Below are positions 9,201-17,249 of a stretch of 64,000 bases of DNA, one piece after another. A program made the translations under genes and the position numbers. The notes beneath the pieces were generated by a model that was given only the letters and a program-made list of their open reading frames with translations, was not told where the DNA came from and searched no databases. Positions within the stretch are counted from its first letter, which is position 1. Each line of letters starts with the position of its first letter. The stretch is from Pseudomonadales bacterium (GTDB lineage Bacteria > Pseudomonadota > Gammaproteobacteria > Pseudomonadales > Ketobacteraceae). The stretch spans positions 1-64,000 of the forward strand of contig JAGUVW010000050.1 of NCBI GenBank assembly GCA_020062665.1. The letters are read 5' to 3'.

Positions 9201-9218
9201 TGTGGCCTCGGGGCTACA
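9201..9218. promoter_or_regulatory. hipBA operator O1, near-palindrome
   Basis: TGTGGCC-N4-GGCTACA, one mismatch from a perfect inverted repeat and identical in spacing to the second site 41 bases away. It lies directly against the hipB ribosome site, so bound HipB would also cover the start region. Assignment to HipB is inference from position. Confidence 0.7.
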
Positions 9219-9239
9219 GATATTCGGACTTTGCTCATA

Positions 9240-9268
9240 AATGTAGCCTTTGGGCTACAGTTTGGCAA
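9240..9268 (-). promoter_or_regulatory. hipBA core promoter
   Basis: On the minus strand TTGCCA (9268-9263) and TACATT (9245-9240) are separated by exactly 17 bases. The perfect palindrome 9242-9259 occupies the spacer and reaches into the -10 element, an arrangement that gives direct autorepression. Confidence 0.6.
9242..9259. promoter_or_regulatory. hipBA operator O2, perfect palindrome
   Basis: TGTAGCC-TTTG-GGCTACA, a perfect 7+7 inverted repeat with a 4-base spacer. A third, degenerate copy (TGTGCTC-N4-GGCTACA) lies at 9276-9293. Three sites on roughly the same face of the helix would allow cooperative binding by HipA-HipB complexes. The sequence differs from the E. coli TATCC-N8-GGATA site. 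Confidence 0.8.
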
Positions 9269-9321
9269 AGCTACTTGTGCTCCGTGGGCTACAAAATGTC
9301 TGTGAAAGGCGATTTACCCGA

Positions 9322-12282
9322 TCACACGTTGTGCTGCTCAAACTCCTTCAACCCAGCCGCTTCCCACGCGCCTTTGTGACTGATCACCGCCGCACTGGCT
9401 TTTTCTGGCTTCAGATAGGTTTCCGCCACGCGCTTCAGGTCTGCCACGGTGGTGGCCAGCACGCGCTCGCGGAAACGTTTCTGGAAGTCGTCGTCGCGGC
9501 CAAAGTGGCGGCTCTGGAACGCCTGCTTGGCTTCGCCCGCCGGTGAAGCCGGTTTGTCCAGCGCGCCGATCACGCCGAGGATGGCTTCTTCCAGCGGCTG
9601 GTAACCATGGTCGCGGCCCAGCAACCATTCCACGGATGCGTCGAAATCCTGCAAAGTCTCATTCAAACGGGGATCGCGATAGGAATAGAAACGGAACGCT
9701 GCGATGTTGGATTCCTGCGATGCGCCGCCACCATAAGCGCCACCCTGTTCGCGGATGGCGCGGTGCAGATAGCCGTTACGCAGGAAGCCGCCCAGCACGG
9801 TCAGCGCCGCTGCATCGGCATGATCCGCCGGCACGGTGGGATAGGCCTTGGCGCAGAAATTCACTTGGGTGTTGGTGAGCCACACCTGGCGGATCTGCTC
9901 GCGGATTTCGTTCAGCGCCAGCGCCTGGTAGGACGCGTTCGATGCCGGCTGCCAGATAGAATCCAGATAGCGCGCGGTGGCATCGGTGGCGTCCTGTTCC
10001 GCCACCACCAGGAACTGGCGCTGGCCGGATTTCAGGATGCGTGCCATCTGTTCCAGTTGTGCGCTGAATTCCGTCAGCTTGCTGTTGCCCGACAAACCAT
10101 GATCCAGCTGCTTGATGGCGCGAATGCCGGCAAGGCCGCCCACCTGATGGGAAATGCGCGCCGCCGGATTCATGCCGCTGCTCGCCGCCACCATGGCCAG
10201 TGCGTGGCCCTGGCCGGTGATGCTCTGTTCCAGCCGTGCCCGCTGTTGCGCCACCAGTTCCTTGATGCGATCGAGTTCATCGAAGCGGGGCTGGTCGATG
10301 ATCTGGTGCATCAGATCCGCCAGTGCGTTGGCGTTGCGTTTGAGCGCCTTGCCGGAAAAGCCCATCAGGCCCTTCACCGCCTGTTCGTTGTCGATCAGGC
10401 CGCGCATCACGCTGAAGCCGTGAATGCCGCCGCTCACCGCGGTCATGCGTTCCTGAATGGTCAGGTAGTCATCGTTGCCCGCACCCAGTTCGCCGACAAA
10501 ATGGCTGAACAGGGGCAGCAGTTGCAGTTGTTCGTCGGCCAGCGTGGGCAGATCGTAGAACACCTGCTGGTAGACGAGTCCGTTGGTGCCGCGTGCATAC
10601 AGGCTGTGCTTGCCGGATTTCAGATCCAGGGTGGAGAAGGGCGGCATCGGCGTTTGCGCCGGCACATCTTCCAGGCCCACCTTCGGCAGAATGGTTTCGT
10701 CTTCCTCGCGCTGCTGGCGTGCCTGCAGTGCGGCAGCCTGTTCCACCAGTTGCTGTTTCTGCTGTGCGTTCAGCGCGGCTTTTACTTTTGCCAGTTGTTT
10801 TTTCAGTTGGGCTTCGCGGCGCAGCTCCAGTTCCGCGTCGGGTTTCATCACGATGCGCACGCGGTGGGGATTGTCCAGCAGCCATTCCTGCACCAGATTC
10901 TGGATGTAGCCGGGCTGCTTGATGTCGTCGTGGAGTTTTTTCAACACCGGGTCGAGGTTCAGCAGTTTTACCGGATCGCCGCGATGAATCGCGCTGGACA
11001 CTGCTGACATCATCAGCTGCAAGCCATAGGGATAATGGTCGCCGCCGATTTCCCGCTGACTCAGTTCCAGCTGGTGCAGCGCTGCTTCCAGTCGCGCTTG
11101 TGGCACGCCGTTCTGTGCCACGTCGCGCAGTACTTCCAGCACTTTCTGCTCCAGCTCATCGGCCTTGGCCGGCGAGCTGCCTTCGATGCCGCACATGAAG
11201 GTCATTTCGCGGTTGGAATCTTCCAGTCCGCACAGTGGCGACGGCGCGGCGCCCAGGTTGCCGGTTTCCAGCAGCTTGCGCAGGGGCGCGGCGCTGTTGT
11301 CCAGCAGCACATCGTTCATCAGATGGGCTTTCAGTTGCGATTCCAGGTCGGTGCTGTGGTCCAGCAGCCAGCCCAGCACGATGTGGGTTTTTTCTTCCAC
11401 GGCCTGCTCGATGGTTTCCTCTTCTTCCGGCTCGTGGCTGTAGGCGGTTTCGATTTTCAGCGGCGCGCTGTAGCGCTTTTCATCCGGCACTTCGATATGA
11501 CGATTGAGTTTCTGGAAACGGAACAGTGCCTTGTCGTGGAATTCCTGCTGCAGTTCATTCGCCGGAATATTTCCGTAGGTCATGAACACGGAATTGCTGG
11601 GATGGTAGTGGGTGTCGTAGAAGGCTTTCAGCTGTTCGTAGCTCAGATCGGGAATGGCTTCGGGATCGCCGCCGCTGTTGTGATGGTAGGTGACATTGGG
11701 GAACAGATAGCGGGTCACCTGATCCCACAGCACGCTGGTGGCGGAACTCATGGCGCCTTTCATTTCGTTGTACACCACGCCCTTGTACACCAGTTCGGAA
11801 TCCGGATTCTGCGGCTCGGCGAATTCCAGCCGGTGACCTTCCTGGGCGAAATCCAGCGGATCAAGGCGCGAGAAAAACACCGCGTCCAGATACACCGCCA
11901 GCAGGTTGTCGAAATCCTTGCGATTCTTGCTGGCAAAGGGGTAGGCGGTCCAGTCGCTGCTGGTCATCGCGTTCATGAAGGTGTTGAGGGAGCGGCGGAT
12001 CATCATGAAGAACGGATCGCGCACCGGGTATTTTTCGCTGCCGCAGAGGGCGGTGTGTTCGAGGATGTGGGCAACGCCGGTGGAATCCGTGGGCACCGTG
12101 CGCAGGGCCACCATGAAGACGTTCTCGTCGTTGTCGGCAGCCAGGTGGTAGTGCATGGCGCCCGTGATCTTGTGGCGGTATTCAGAGACCAGAATATGCA
12201 GGGATTCAATGGCTTCGGTGCGCAGCCACTCGAAGCTGGGATGGCAGAGTTTCTGTTGTTCAGGATGGATGAAACTGCTCAT
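9322..12282 (-). CDS. M16C zinc metallopeptidase (presequence-protease-like)
   Basis: Insulinase-family peptidase of about 986 residues, the size of the one-chain M16C (PreP/falcilysin-like) group. The inverted zinc motif HILEH is at 72-76, with the downstream glutamate region about 150-160. The second half is the catalytically inactive M16 domain, joined by a charged helical linker near 500-560. ATG 12282 is preferred to the frame-open start at 12360 because family similarity begins there; its ribosome site is weak. Such enzymes degrade short unfolded peptides. No signal peptide is seen, so a cytoplasmic location is likely. It stands alone downstream of a divergent lipoprotein gene. Confidence 0.88.
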   Translation of the reverse strand: MSSFIHPEQQKLCHPSFEWLRTEAIESLHILVSEYRHKITGAMHYHLAADNDENVFMVALRTVPTDSTGVAHILEHTALCGSEKYPVRDPFFMMIRRSLNTFMNAMTSSDWTAYPFASKNRKDFDNLLAVYLDAVFFSRLDPLDFAQEGHRLEFAEPQNPDSELVYKGVVYNEMKGAMSSATSVLWDQVTRYLFPNVTYHHNSGGDPEAIPDLSYEQLKAFYDTHYHPSNSVFMTYGNIPANELQQEFHDKALFRFQKLNRHIEVPDEKRYSAPLKIETAYSHEPEEEETIEQAVEEKTHIVLGWLLDHSTDLESQLKAHLMNDVLLDNSAAPLRKLLETGNLGAAPSPLCGLEDSNREMTFMCGIEGSSPAKADELEQKVLEVLRDVAQNGVPQARLEAALHQLELSQREIGGDHYPYGLQLMMSAVSSAIHRGDPVKLLNLDPVLKKLHDDIKQPGYIQNLVQEWLLDNPHRVRIVMKPDAELELRREAQLKKQLAKVKAALNAQQKQQLVEQAAALQARQQREEDETILPKVGLEDVPAQTPMPPFSTLDLKSGKHSLYARGTNGLVYQQVFYDLPTLADEQLQLLPLFSHFVGELGAGNDDYLTIQERMTAVSGGIHGFSVMRGLIDNEQAVKGLMGFSGKALKRNANALADLMHQIIDQPRFDELDRIKELVAQQRARLEQSITGQGHALAMVAASSGMNPAARISHQVGGLAGIRAIKQLDHGLSGNSKLTEFSAQLEQMARILKSGQRQFLVVAEQDATDATARYLDSIWQPASNASYQALALNEIREQIRQVWLTNTQVNFCAKAYPTVPADHADAAALTVLGGFLRNGYLHRAIREQGGAYGGGASQESNIAAFRFYSYRDPRLNETLQDFDASVEWLLGRDHGYQPLEEAILGVIGALDKPASPAGEAKQAFQSRHFGRDDDFQKRFRERVLATTVADLKRVAETYLKPEKASAAVISHKGAWEAAGLKEFEQHNV

Positions 12283-12573
12283 GATCGGGTCGGATTCCAG
12301 GCTGAAAAATGGGGGTTCTGTATTGAAAGGATAGTATTGCAGCGCTGCATGAAAAGCCAATCTGCTGCAATGACTTGTTTCTATCAGTCCGATACAGCCG
12401 GTGCATGATGAACGGGGGGAACCGCAGCCCCGGCGGCAGGGTCGTACGCTGGCAGGGGCGAACGGGAACTATGTTAATATGACGCCGCTTTTTTAGGCTC
12501 CCGGTTCGTTGTTCAACACCGCCCGTTTGCGCGGTAAAGATCCCTGAATGTTTTCGTTTTCCAGGTGGAACTC

Positions 12574-13284
12574 ATGATGTGGCGTGGCATTATCCTGATT
12601 ATGCTGACATTGCTGTTTTCGGGCTGCGGTTCCATGCAGCAGGCCATCAACACCAAGGTGCAGCAGATGCTGGCGAAGTCCTTCGGCGAAAAGCTCACGG
12701 CGGGTATCGACTGGGTTGTCGATAGCCTGGCAAAGGAAGGGGGATTTCTGGATGACCCACTGGTGCGCATCATCATGCCGCCGCCGCTGGGGCTGATGGT
12801 GGATGTGGCGCAGGATCTGCACGCCGATCCCAAGGCGGCCCTGCTGGAAACCCTGATGAACCGCGCTGCCGAAAACGCCATTCCGGTGGCAGGCCCCATT
12901 CTCAAGGATGTGGTGATGAATATGGATACAACCACCCTGACCACGCTGGTGGATGCCCCCAAAAGCGCCGCCACCGAATATCTGAAGGAAAAGGGCGGCG
13001 CGGTGATCCAGCAGTCCCTGCTGCCGGCGGTGAGCGAAAACCTGCAGGCCAACGGTGCGATCGAACTCTATGGCGAACTGCTGCAGGTGCACCAGGAAGC
13101 CAATGTGGCCGCCACGGCCATCGAATCGGCGGCAGGCGACATGGCGGTGGTGGAGTCGGTGGCGCCGGAGCAGCTGGGCAACTACGTGGCAGAGCAGGCG
13201 GTGGGTGGACTCTTCAAAAAAATGGCGGTGAAGGAACTGGCCATCCGCGATGAGCTGTACAGCACCATGGAGGCACCGTTCTGA
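12574..13284 (+). CDS. Hypothetical lipoprotein
   Basis: A 236-residue protein with a short signal peptide ending in the lipobox LFSGC (Cys18), followed by an alpha-helical, alanine-rich body. An AGGTGG at 12563-12568 supports ATG 12574; the next ATG at 12577 is also possible. A GTG at 12565 overlaps the ribosome site and is unlikely. The stop is immediately followed by the start of the metallophosphoesterase gene, so the two are co-translated. I do not recognise the family. Confidence 0.7.
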   Translation: MMWRGIILIMLTLLFSGCGSMQQAINTKVQQMLAKSFGEKLTAGIDWVVDSLAKEGGFLDDPLVRIIMPPPLGLMVDVAQDLHADPKAALLETLMNRAAENAIPVAGPILKDVVMNMDTTTLTTLVDAPKSAATEYLKEKGGAVIQQSLLPAVSENLQANGAIELYGELLQVHQEANVAATAIESAAGDMAVVESVAPEQLGNYVAEQAVGGLFKKMAVKELAIRDELYSTMEAPF

Positions 13285-14154
13285 ATGGTTCCCAGCCGGG
13301 TGTGGGTCATTTCCGATGTGCATATCGACTATCAGGAAAATTTCAACATCCTGACGGATTTCGCCCGGCGCGGTCATCGGCTGGATGCGTTGATCATTGC
13401 CGGTGATGTCACCGACAAGCTCGATCGGCTGCAGCAACTGTTCGAAGTGGTGGTGCCCTGTTTTCACCGCGTGCTGTTCGTACCCGGCAATCATGAATTG
13501 TGGATTCGCCGTTCCGATTTCAGCGATTCCCTGCAGAAATTCCAGGCCATTCAGGAACTCTGTCATTACCACGGCGTGCAGACCGAGCCAGTGAAGATCG
13601 GCCAGTACCGTCAGGTATGGCTGGTGCCGCTGTATTCCTGGTACGACGATCAACAGCACGGTGAGCACAGTCTGTTCGTGAAGAAGAATGCCGAGGATCG
13701 CACCGATCAGATGTGGGGCGATTTCTTTCACACCCGCTGGCCCGACACGCTGGATGTCCCCATCGCCGAGCATTTCGCCCGCTTGAACGAACCGTTCCTG
13801 GCGTGGAACTTCGATGCGCCCATCATCAGCTTCAGCCACTTTCTGCCGCGCCAGGAGCTGATCTTCAATCGCCATTATGAGCAGGAAGAACTGGTGAAGA
13901 TGTTCGATCCCTACCCGGAATTCAATTTCACGCGGGTGGCGGGATCGACGCGGATTCTGCGCCAGATCGAGCGCCTAGGCAGCCAGGTGCATGTGTACGG
14001 GCACCAGCATCGCAATCGCCTGCGCCTGCTGGAGGGCGTGACCTATGTGTCCCACTGCCTGGGTTATCCCAAGGAACGGATGCTGGGGTATGTCCACGCA
14101 GATGCGATGACACCACGCTGCATCTGGCGCGAAGACACAGGATTCTGCCTGTGA
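13285..14154 (+). CDS. Calcineurin-like metallophosphoesterase
   Basis: Binuclear-metal phosphoesterase of 289 residues. All family motifs are present: D-x-H (SDVHID, 10-15), GDVTD about 38-42, GNHE about 70-73, a histidine in FSHF, and GHQH near 240. No signal peptide or membrane segment is seen, so it is cytoplasmic. The ATG directly abuts the stop of the lipoprotein gene and the gene overlaps the next one by four bases (GTGA). Substrate unknown; homologues act on nucleotides, lipids such as UDP-diacylglucosamine, or nucleic acids. Confidence 0.85.
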   Translation: MVPSRVWVISDVHIDYQENFNILTDFARRGHRLDALIIAGDVTDKLDRLQQLFEVVVPCFHRVLFVPGNHELWIRRSDFSDSLQKFQAIQELCHYHGVQTEPVKIGQYRQVWLVPLYSWYDDQQHGEHSLFVKKNAEDRTDQMWGDFFHTRWPDTLDVPIAEHFARLNEPFLAWNFDAPIISFSHFLPRQELIFNRHYEQEELVKMFDPYPEFNFTRVAGSTRILRQIERLGSQVHVYGHQHRNRLRLLEGVTYVSHCLGYPKERMLGYVHADAMTPRCIWREDTGFCL

Positions 14155-14762
14155 GCGCGCAGGCGGCGCTGTTGCTGCTGGCGGACTCGCAACTGCTGTT
14201 CCGGCCGGAGCGGTTGCCCCAGGTGGCGCAGCATTTTGCCGGGCGAACGGTGCAGGCCGCCTATGTGGGTGCTGCCAATGGAGATCAGCGGGAATTCCTC
14301 GAACTGGCCTGTGCCGCGCTGGAAACCCAGTTTGCTCGGCCGGTGCCCTGTGCGTTTGTGCGCGCGGCGGAGCAGATTCCCCCGCAGCCAGTGAATCTGC
14401 TGTTACTGGCCGGTGGCAGCGTGAGCCTGGGGTGGGAATTTCTGCGGCAGCCTGCGCTGCGTGCGTGGGTGAGCGGCGTGCTGGAAAATCCCGACGCACT
14501 GGTGATCGGGGTGTCGGCGGGGGCCATTCATCTGGGGCGGGGGTGTGATCCGGAGTCACCGCACCCGGTCGCCCAGGCGTATCTGGATGCCTTTCCCCAT
14601 TTCATCGCCGTGCATGAAGAGCAGCAGGGCTGGCCGTCGCGCCAGGTCTGGCTGGTGGGGGGAACGCAGGGTGAGTTTGTCCCGATTGCCCTGGGGGGCG
14701 GGCTCTGGGTTCAGGGGGAATACCGGGTCGCGCTGGGGAACCGTACTGCAGGGTCAGCTTGA
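14151..14762 (+). CDS. Peptidase S51-like (cyanophycinase/dipeptidase E fold) protein
   Basis: A 203-residue protein with the class-I glutaminase-like fold used by peptidase E and cyanophycinase. The nucleophile elbow GVSAGAIHLG (Ser about 123) and the preceding LLLAGGSV strand are clear. These enzymes cleave Asp-X dipeptides or beta-Asp-Arg bonds. The substrate here cannot be read from sequence, and the protein is shorter than cyanophycinases. It starts at GTG 14151, overlapping the phosphoesterase stop. Its 3' end overlaps the convergent membrane-protein gene by nine bases. Confidence 0.72.
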   Translation: MSAQAALLLLADSQLLFRPERLPQVAQHFAGRTVQAAYVGAANGDQREFLELACAALETQFARPVPCAFVRAAEQIPPQPVNLLLLAGGSVSLGWEFLRQPALRAWVSGVLENPDALVIGVSAGAIHLGRGCDPESPHPVAQAYLDAFPHFIAVHEEQQGWPSRQVWLVGGTQGEFVPIALGGGLWVQGEYRVALGNRTAGSA

Positions 14763-15452
14763 TTCCGCCACCGCTACAACCGGCAAACCATTGCGCATCC
14801 GCAGCAGCCACACCAGCAGCATCAGCCAGCCCACCGCCGTGACCAGCCCCATGGCCTCAATCATTGCGGGATTGCCGTCCAGCGCCAGCATCGTCACCGG
14901 TACCAGTACCAGGCTGACAGCGGCGAACAGCTTGCCCAGGGTGTCGTAGCGAAACAGGCTTCTGCCCAGGCACAGCATCGCGATGCTGATGGCTAGAAAC
15001 TTGATTCCCACATATAACCGCAGCAGCACAAAATCCGGCGCCGGCTCGCCCTTGAGCAAAGCGTCGCCCAGTTGCAGCAGTTTGGTGTTTTCCAGCACGT
15101 CCGCCAGCGCTGCCACGGCGGCAGTCACCATGCCCGCCAGCGAACTCCAGTGCCGGTGGCGCTGCCACAGCACCGCATTGGGCAGAATCAGAAACGTGCC
15201 GTACGCCAGCAGAAACAGCATGTCCAGCCAGTGTCCCCGCTGCATCTGCGCGATCAGTGTCCGGTCGCCGGCGAAGATATCGCGGGCATCGTTCAATGAG
15301 GTGGTGAATTCAAGGGCCAGTATCGGCGTGAAAAACCCCGCGGGTAGGGTGTCCAGGGCGAGCGGATAGAAGAAGGTGAGTACAACCGAGATCAGCAGTG
15401 TCAGCAGGCCGCAACCGGCGGCAATACGAAGTCCTTTTGTCGAACGATCCAT
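14754..15452 (-). CDS. Hypothetical multi-pass membrane protein
   Basis: A 232-residue protein with six probable membrane helices (about 12-32, 75-95, 102-120, 145-162, 168-188, 195-215) and a polar loop between the first two. No catalytic motif or known family is recognisable. It lies about 100 bases downstream of the Crp-family gene on the same strand and may be co-transcribed, though the gap leaves room for its own promoter. Confidence 0.65.
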   Translation of the reverse strand: MDRSTKGLRIAAGCGLLTLLISVVLTFFYPLALDTLPAGFFTPILALEFTTSLNDARDIFAGDRTLIAQMQRGHWLDMLFLLAYGTFLILPNAVLWQRHRHWSSLAGMVTAAVAALADVLENTKLLQLGDALLKGEPAPDFVLLRLYVGIKFLAISIAMLCLGRSLFRYDTLGKLFAAVSLVLVPVTMLALDGNPAMIEAMGLVTAVGWLMLLVWLLRMRNGLPVVAVAESS

Positions 15453-15551
15453 GGTGGAAACCGCAGCAGATGGCGATGTTGGAGCAGAGTGCCCGGTGGC
15501 GGTGTCCGCGCGCTGAGTCAGGCGCGGAACCCCTCCACCGGCCAGGTCGAA

Positions 15552-16202
15552 TCAGTAACTTTCCGGCAGCTTCTTCAGAATGCGGAACTGTTTCTTCTCG
15601 ATTTCGATGTAACCGCCAGTGGCCAGATCCTTCAGAATGCGCGCCACCATTTCGCGGGAGGAGCCGATGCGATTGGCGATATCCTGCTGGGTCAGCTTTT
15701 CCTCGATCACGGTTTCGCCGTCTTTTTCTTCCGACAGATCCATCAGGATCTTGCGGATGCGGCCGTACACGTCCTGCAGCGCCAGGGTTTTCACGTTGTC
15801 GGTGAGCTGGCGGATGCGGCGGGTCAGGTTGCGCAGCAGGGTCAGGGCGATTTTCGGGTTGTTCACGATCACCTTGGTGAAATCATCCTTGTACAGGATG
15901 GTGAAGGTGGATTTGTCGGTGGTCATCACGGACGCCGAGCGGGTTTCATCATCCAGCAGGGACAGTTCGCCGAAGTATTCGCCTTCGCCCATGGAATTGA
16001 GGATGAACTCGCGGCCGTTCTCGTCGCTCACATACACCTTCACCTTGCCGCTGGTGCAGATGAACATGGCGTTGGCCTGATCGCCTTCGTTGATGATGAC
16101 GGTGTTCTTGGGATAGGTGCGGGTAATACACAATTCTTGCAGAGCGGCCAGTTCGGCATCCGGCAGGCCTTTGAAAATGGAAATATGACTGAGGTCGGTC
16201 AT
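15552..16202 (-). CDS. Crp/Fnr-family transcriptional regulator
   Basis: A 216-residue regulator with an N-terminal cyclic-nucleotide-binding beta barrel (about 10-120) and a C-terminal winged helix-turn-helix (LTQQDIANRIGSSREMVARIL, about 169-189). The phosphate-binding cassette FGELSLLDDETRSASV keeps the Gly-Glu-Leu and Arg-Ser residues that bind cAMP in Crp. There is no N-terminal cysteine cluster, so it is not an FNR-type oxygen sensor. It is divergently oriented to xthA across 233 bases. Ligand and regulon are not deducible. Confidence 0.88.
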   Translation of the reverse strand: MTDLSHISIFKGLPDAELAALQELCITRTYPKNTVIINEGDQANAMFICTSGKVKVYVSDENGREFILNSMGEGEYFGELSLLDDETRSASVMTTDKSTFTILYKDDFTKVIVNNPKIALTLLRNLTRRIRQLTDNVKTLALQDVYGRIRKILMDLSEEKDGETVIEEKLTQQDIANRIGSSREMVARILKDLATGGYIEIEKKQFRILKKLPESY

Positions 16203-16435
16203 GCGAACACCTTTAATTAGGCGATTTTTTGTTCAGTTCGATTGGGGGCGGGCGAGCACTGCTTGTTCTGTAACTTTTTGCATTGTAGTGGCTTCGCTTG
16301 TGTAAAGAAAGTCTACAGTCCCGCTACTGCGTTGAATGTCCTTGGTTTGTTGCAGATGTTGGTTTGCGGGAGTGACCTTTTGCACAAGCCTGATAAACTC
16401 CGGCATCAGAATTGTGCTGAATAAAAGTGAAGCAA

Positions 16436-17248
16436 ATGAAAGTCGTATCGTTCAATGTCAATGGTATCCGCGCGCGCCTGCATCAGATTGAGGCGCTGTT
16501 GAAAATGCATCAGCCCGACGTGATCGGCCTGCAGGAAATCAAAGTGGAAGATGATCTGTTTCCGCTGCCGGAATTGCAGGCACTGGGTTTGCACGCGGAG
16601 TTTTTCGGCCAGAAAGGCCATTATGGCGTGGCGTTGCTGTCGCGCCAGAAACCGCTGCGGGTGCACAAGGGCATCAATGCGGGCACCGACGAACAGCGGC
16701 GTCTGATCCAGGCGGATTATGCGCTGGCGGATGGTTCCGTGATGACGGTGCTGAACGGTTATTTCCCCCAGGGTGAAAGCCGCGACCACCCGGAAAAATT
16801 TCCCAACAAGGCACGTTTCTACCGCGAGCTGCAGGGTTTGTTGCAGACATCTTACAAACCCAGCCAGGCGCTGATCGTGATGGGCGACATGAACGTGGCG
16901 CCGCTGGATAACGACATCGGCATCGGCGAGGACAACGCCAAACGCTGGCTGAAGACCGGCAAATGCTGCTTTCTGCCGGAAGAGCGGGAATGGCTGCAGA
17001 CGTTGATGCAGTGGGGCCTGAAAGATACCTACCGGGAACTGCATCCCGAGGTGAACGACCGCTTCAGCTGGTTCGATTACCGCAGCAAGGGGTTTGAACG
17101 GGAGCCGCGTCGGGGACTGCGCATCGATCTGGTGCTGGCGACGTCTCCGCTCTCGGCCAAACTGCGCGATGCCGGAATCTGCTACGACATCCGCGCCATG
17201 GAGCGGCCATCGGATCACTGTCCCGTGTGGGCGGAATTTGCCGTCTGA
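16436..17248 (+). CDS. xthA: Exodeoxyribonuclease III
   Basis: Major apurinic/apyrimidinic endonuclease and 3'-5' exonuclease of base-excision repair, 270 residues (E. coli 268). Catalytic residues align with E. coli: Glu34 in LQEIK, Asp151 and Asn153 in GDMNVAP, Asp in RIDLVLA and the C-terminal His in [10 protein letters not shown] 16436 gives the conserved [10 protein letters not shown] start; the GTG nine bases earlier is also open. The stop is one base before the likely polB start, so the two form a tight repair operon. Confidence 0.95.
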   Translation: MKVVSFNVNGIRARLHQIEALLKMHQPDVIGLQEIKVEDDLFPLPELQALGLHAEFFGQKGHYGVALLSRQKPLRVHKGINAGTDEQRRLIQADYALADGSVMTVLNGYFPQGESRDHPEKFPNKARFYRELQGLLQTSYKPSQALIVMGDMNVAPLDNDIGIGEDNAKRWLKTGKCCFLPEEREWLQTLMQWGLKDTYRELHPEVNDRFSWFDYRSKGFEREPRRGLRIDLVLATSPLSAKLRDAGICYDIRAMERPSDHCPVWAEFAV

Positions 17249-17249
17249 C

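Noticed and set aside
17094-17249. Upstream extension of polB by 52 codons
   Set aside because: These codons lie within xthA in another frame and do not resemble the Pol II N-terminus.
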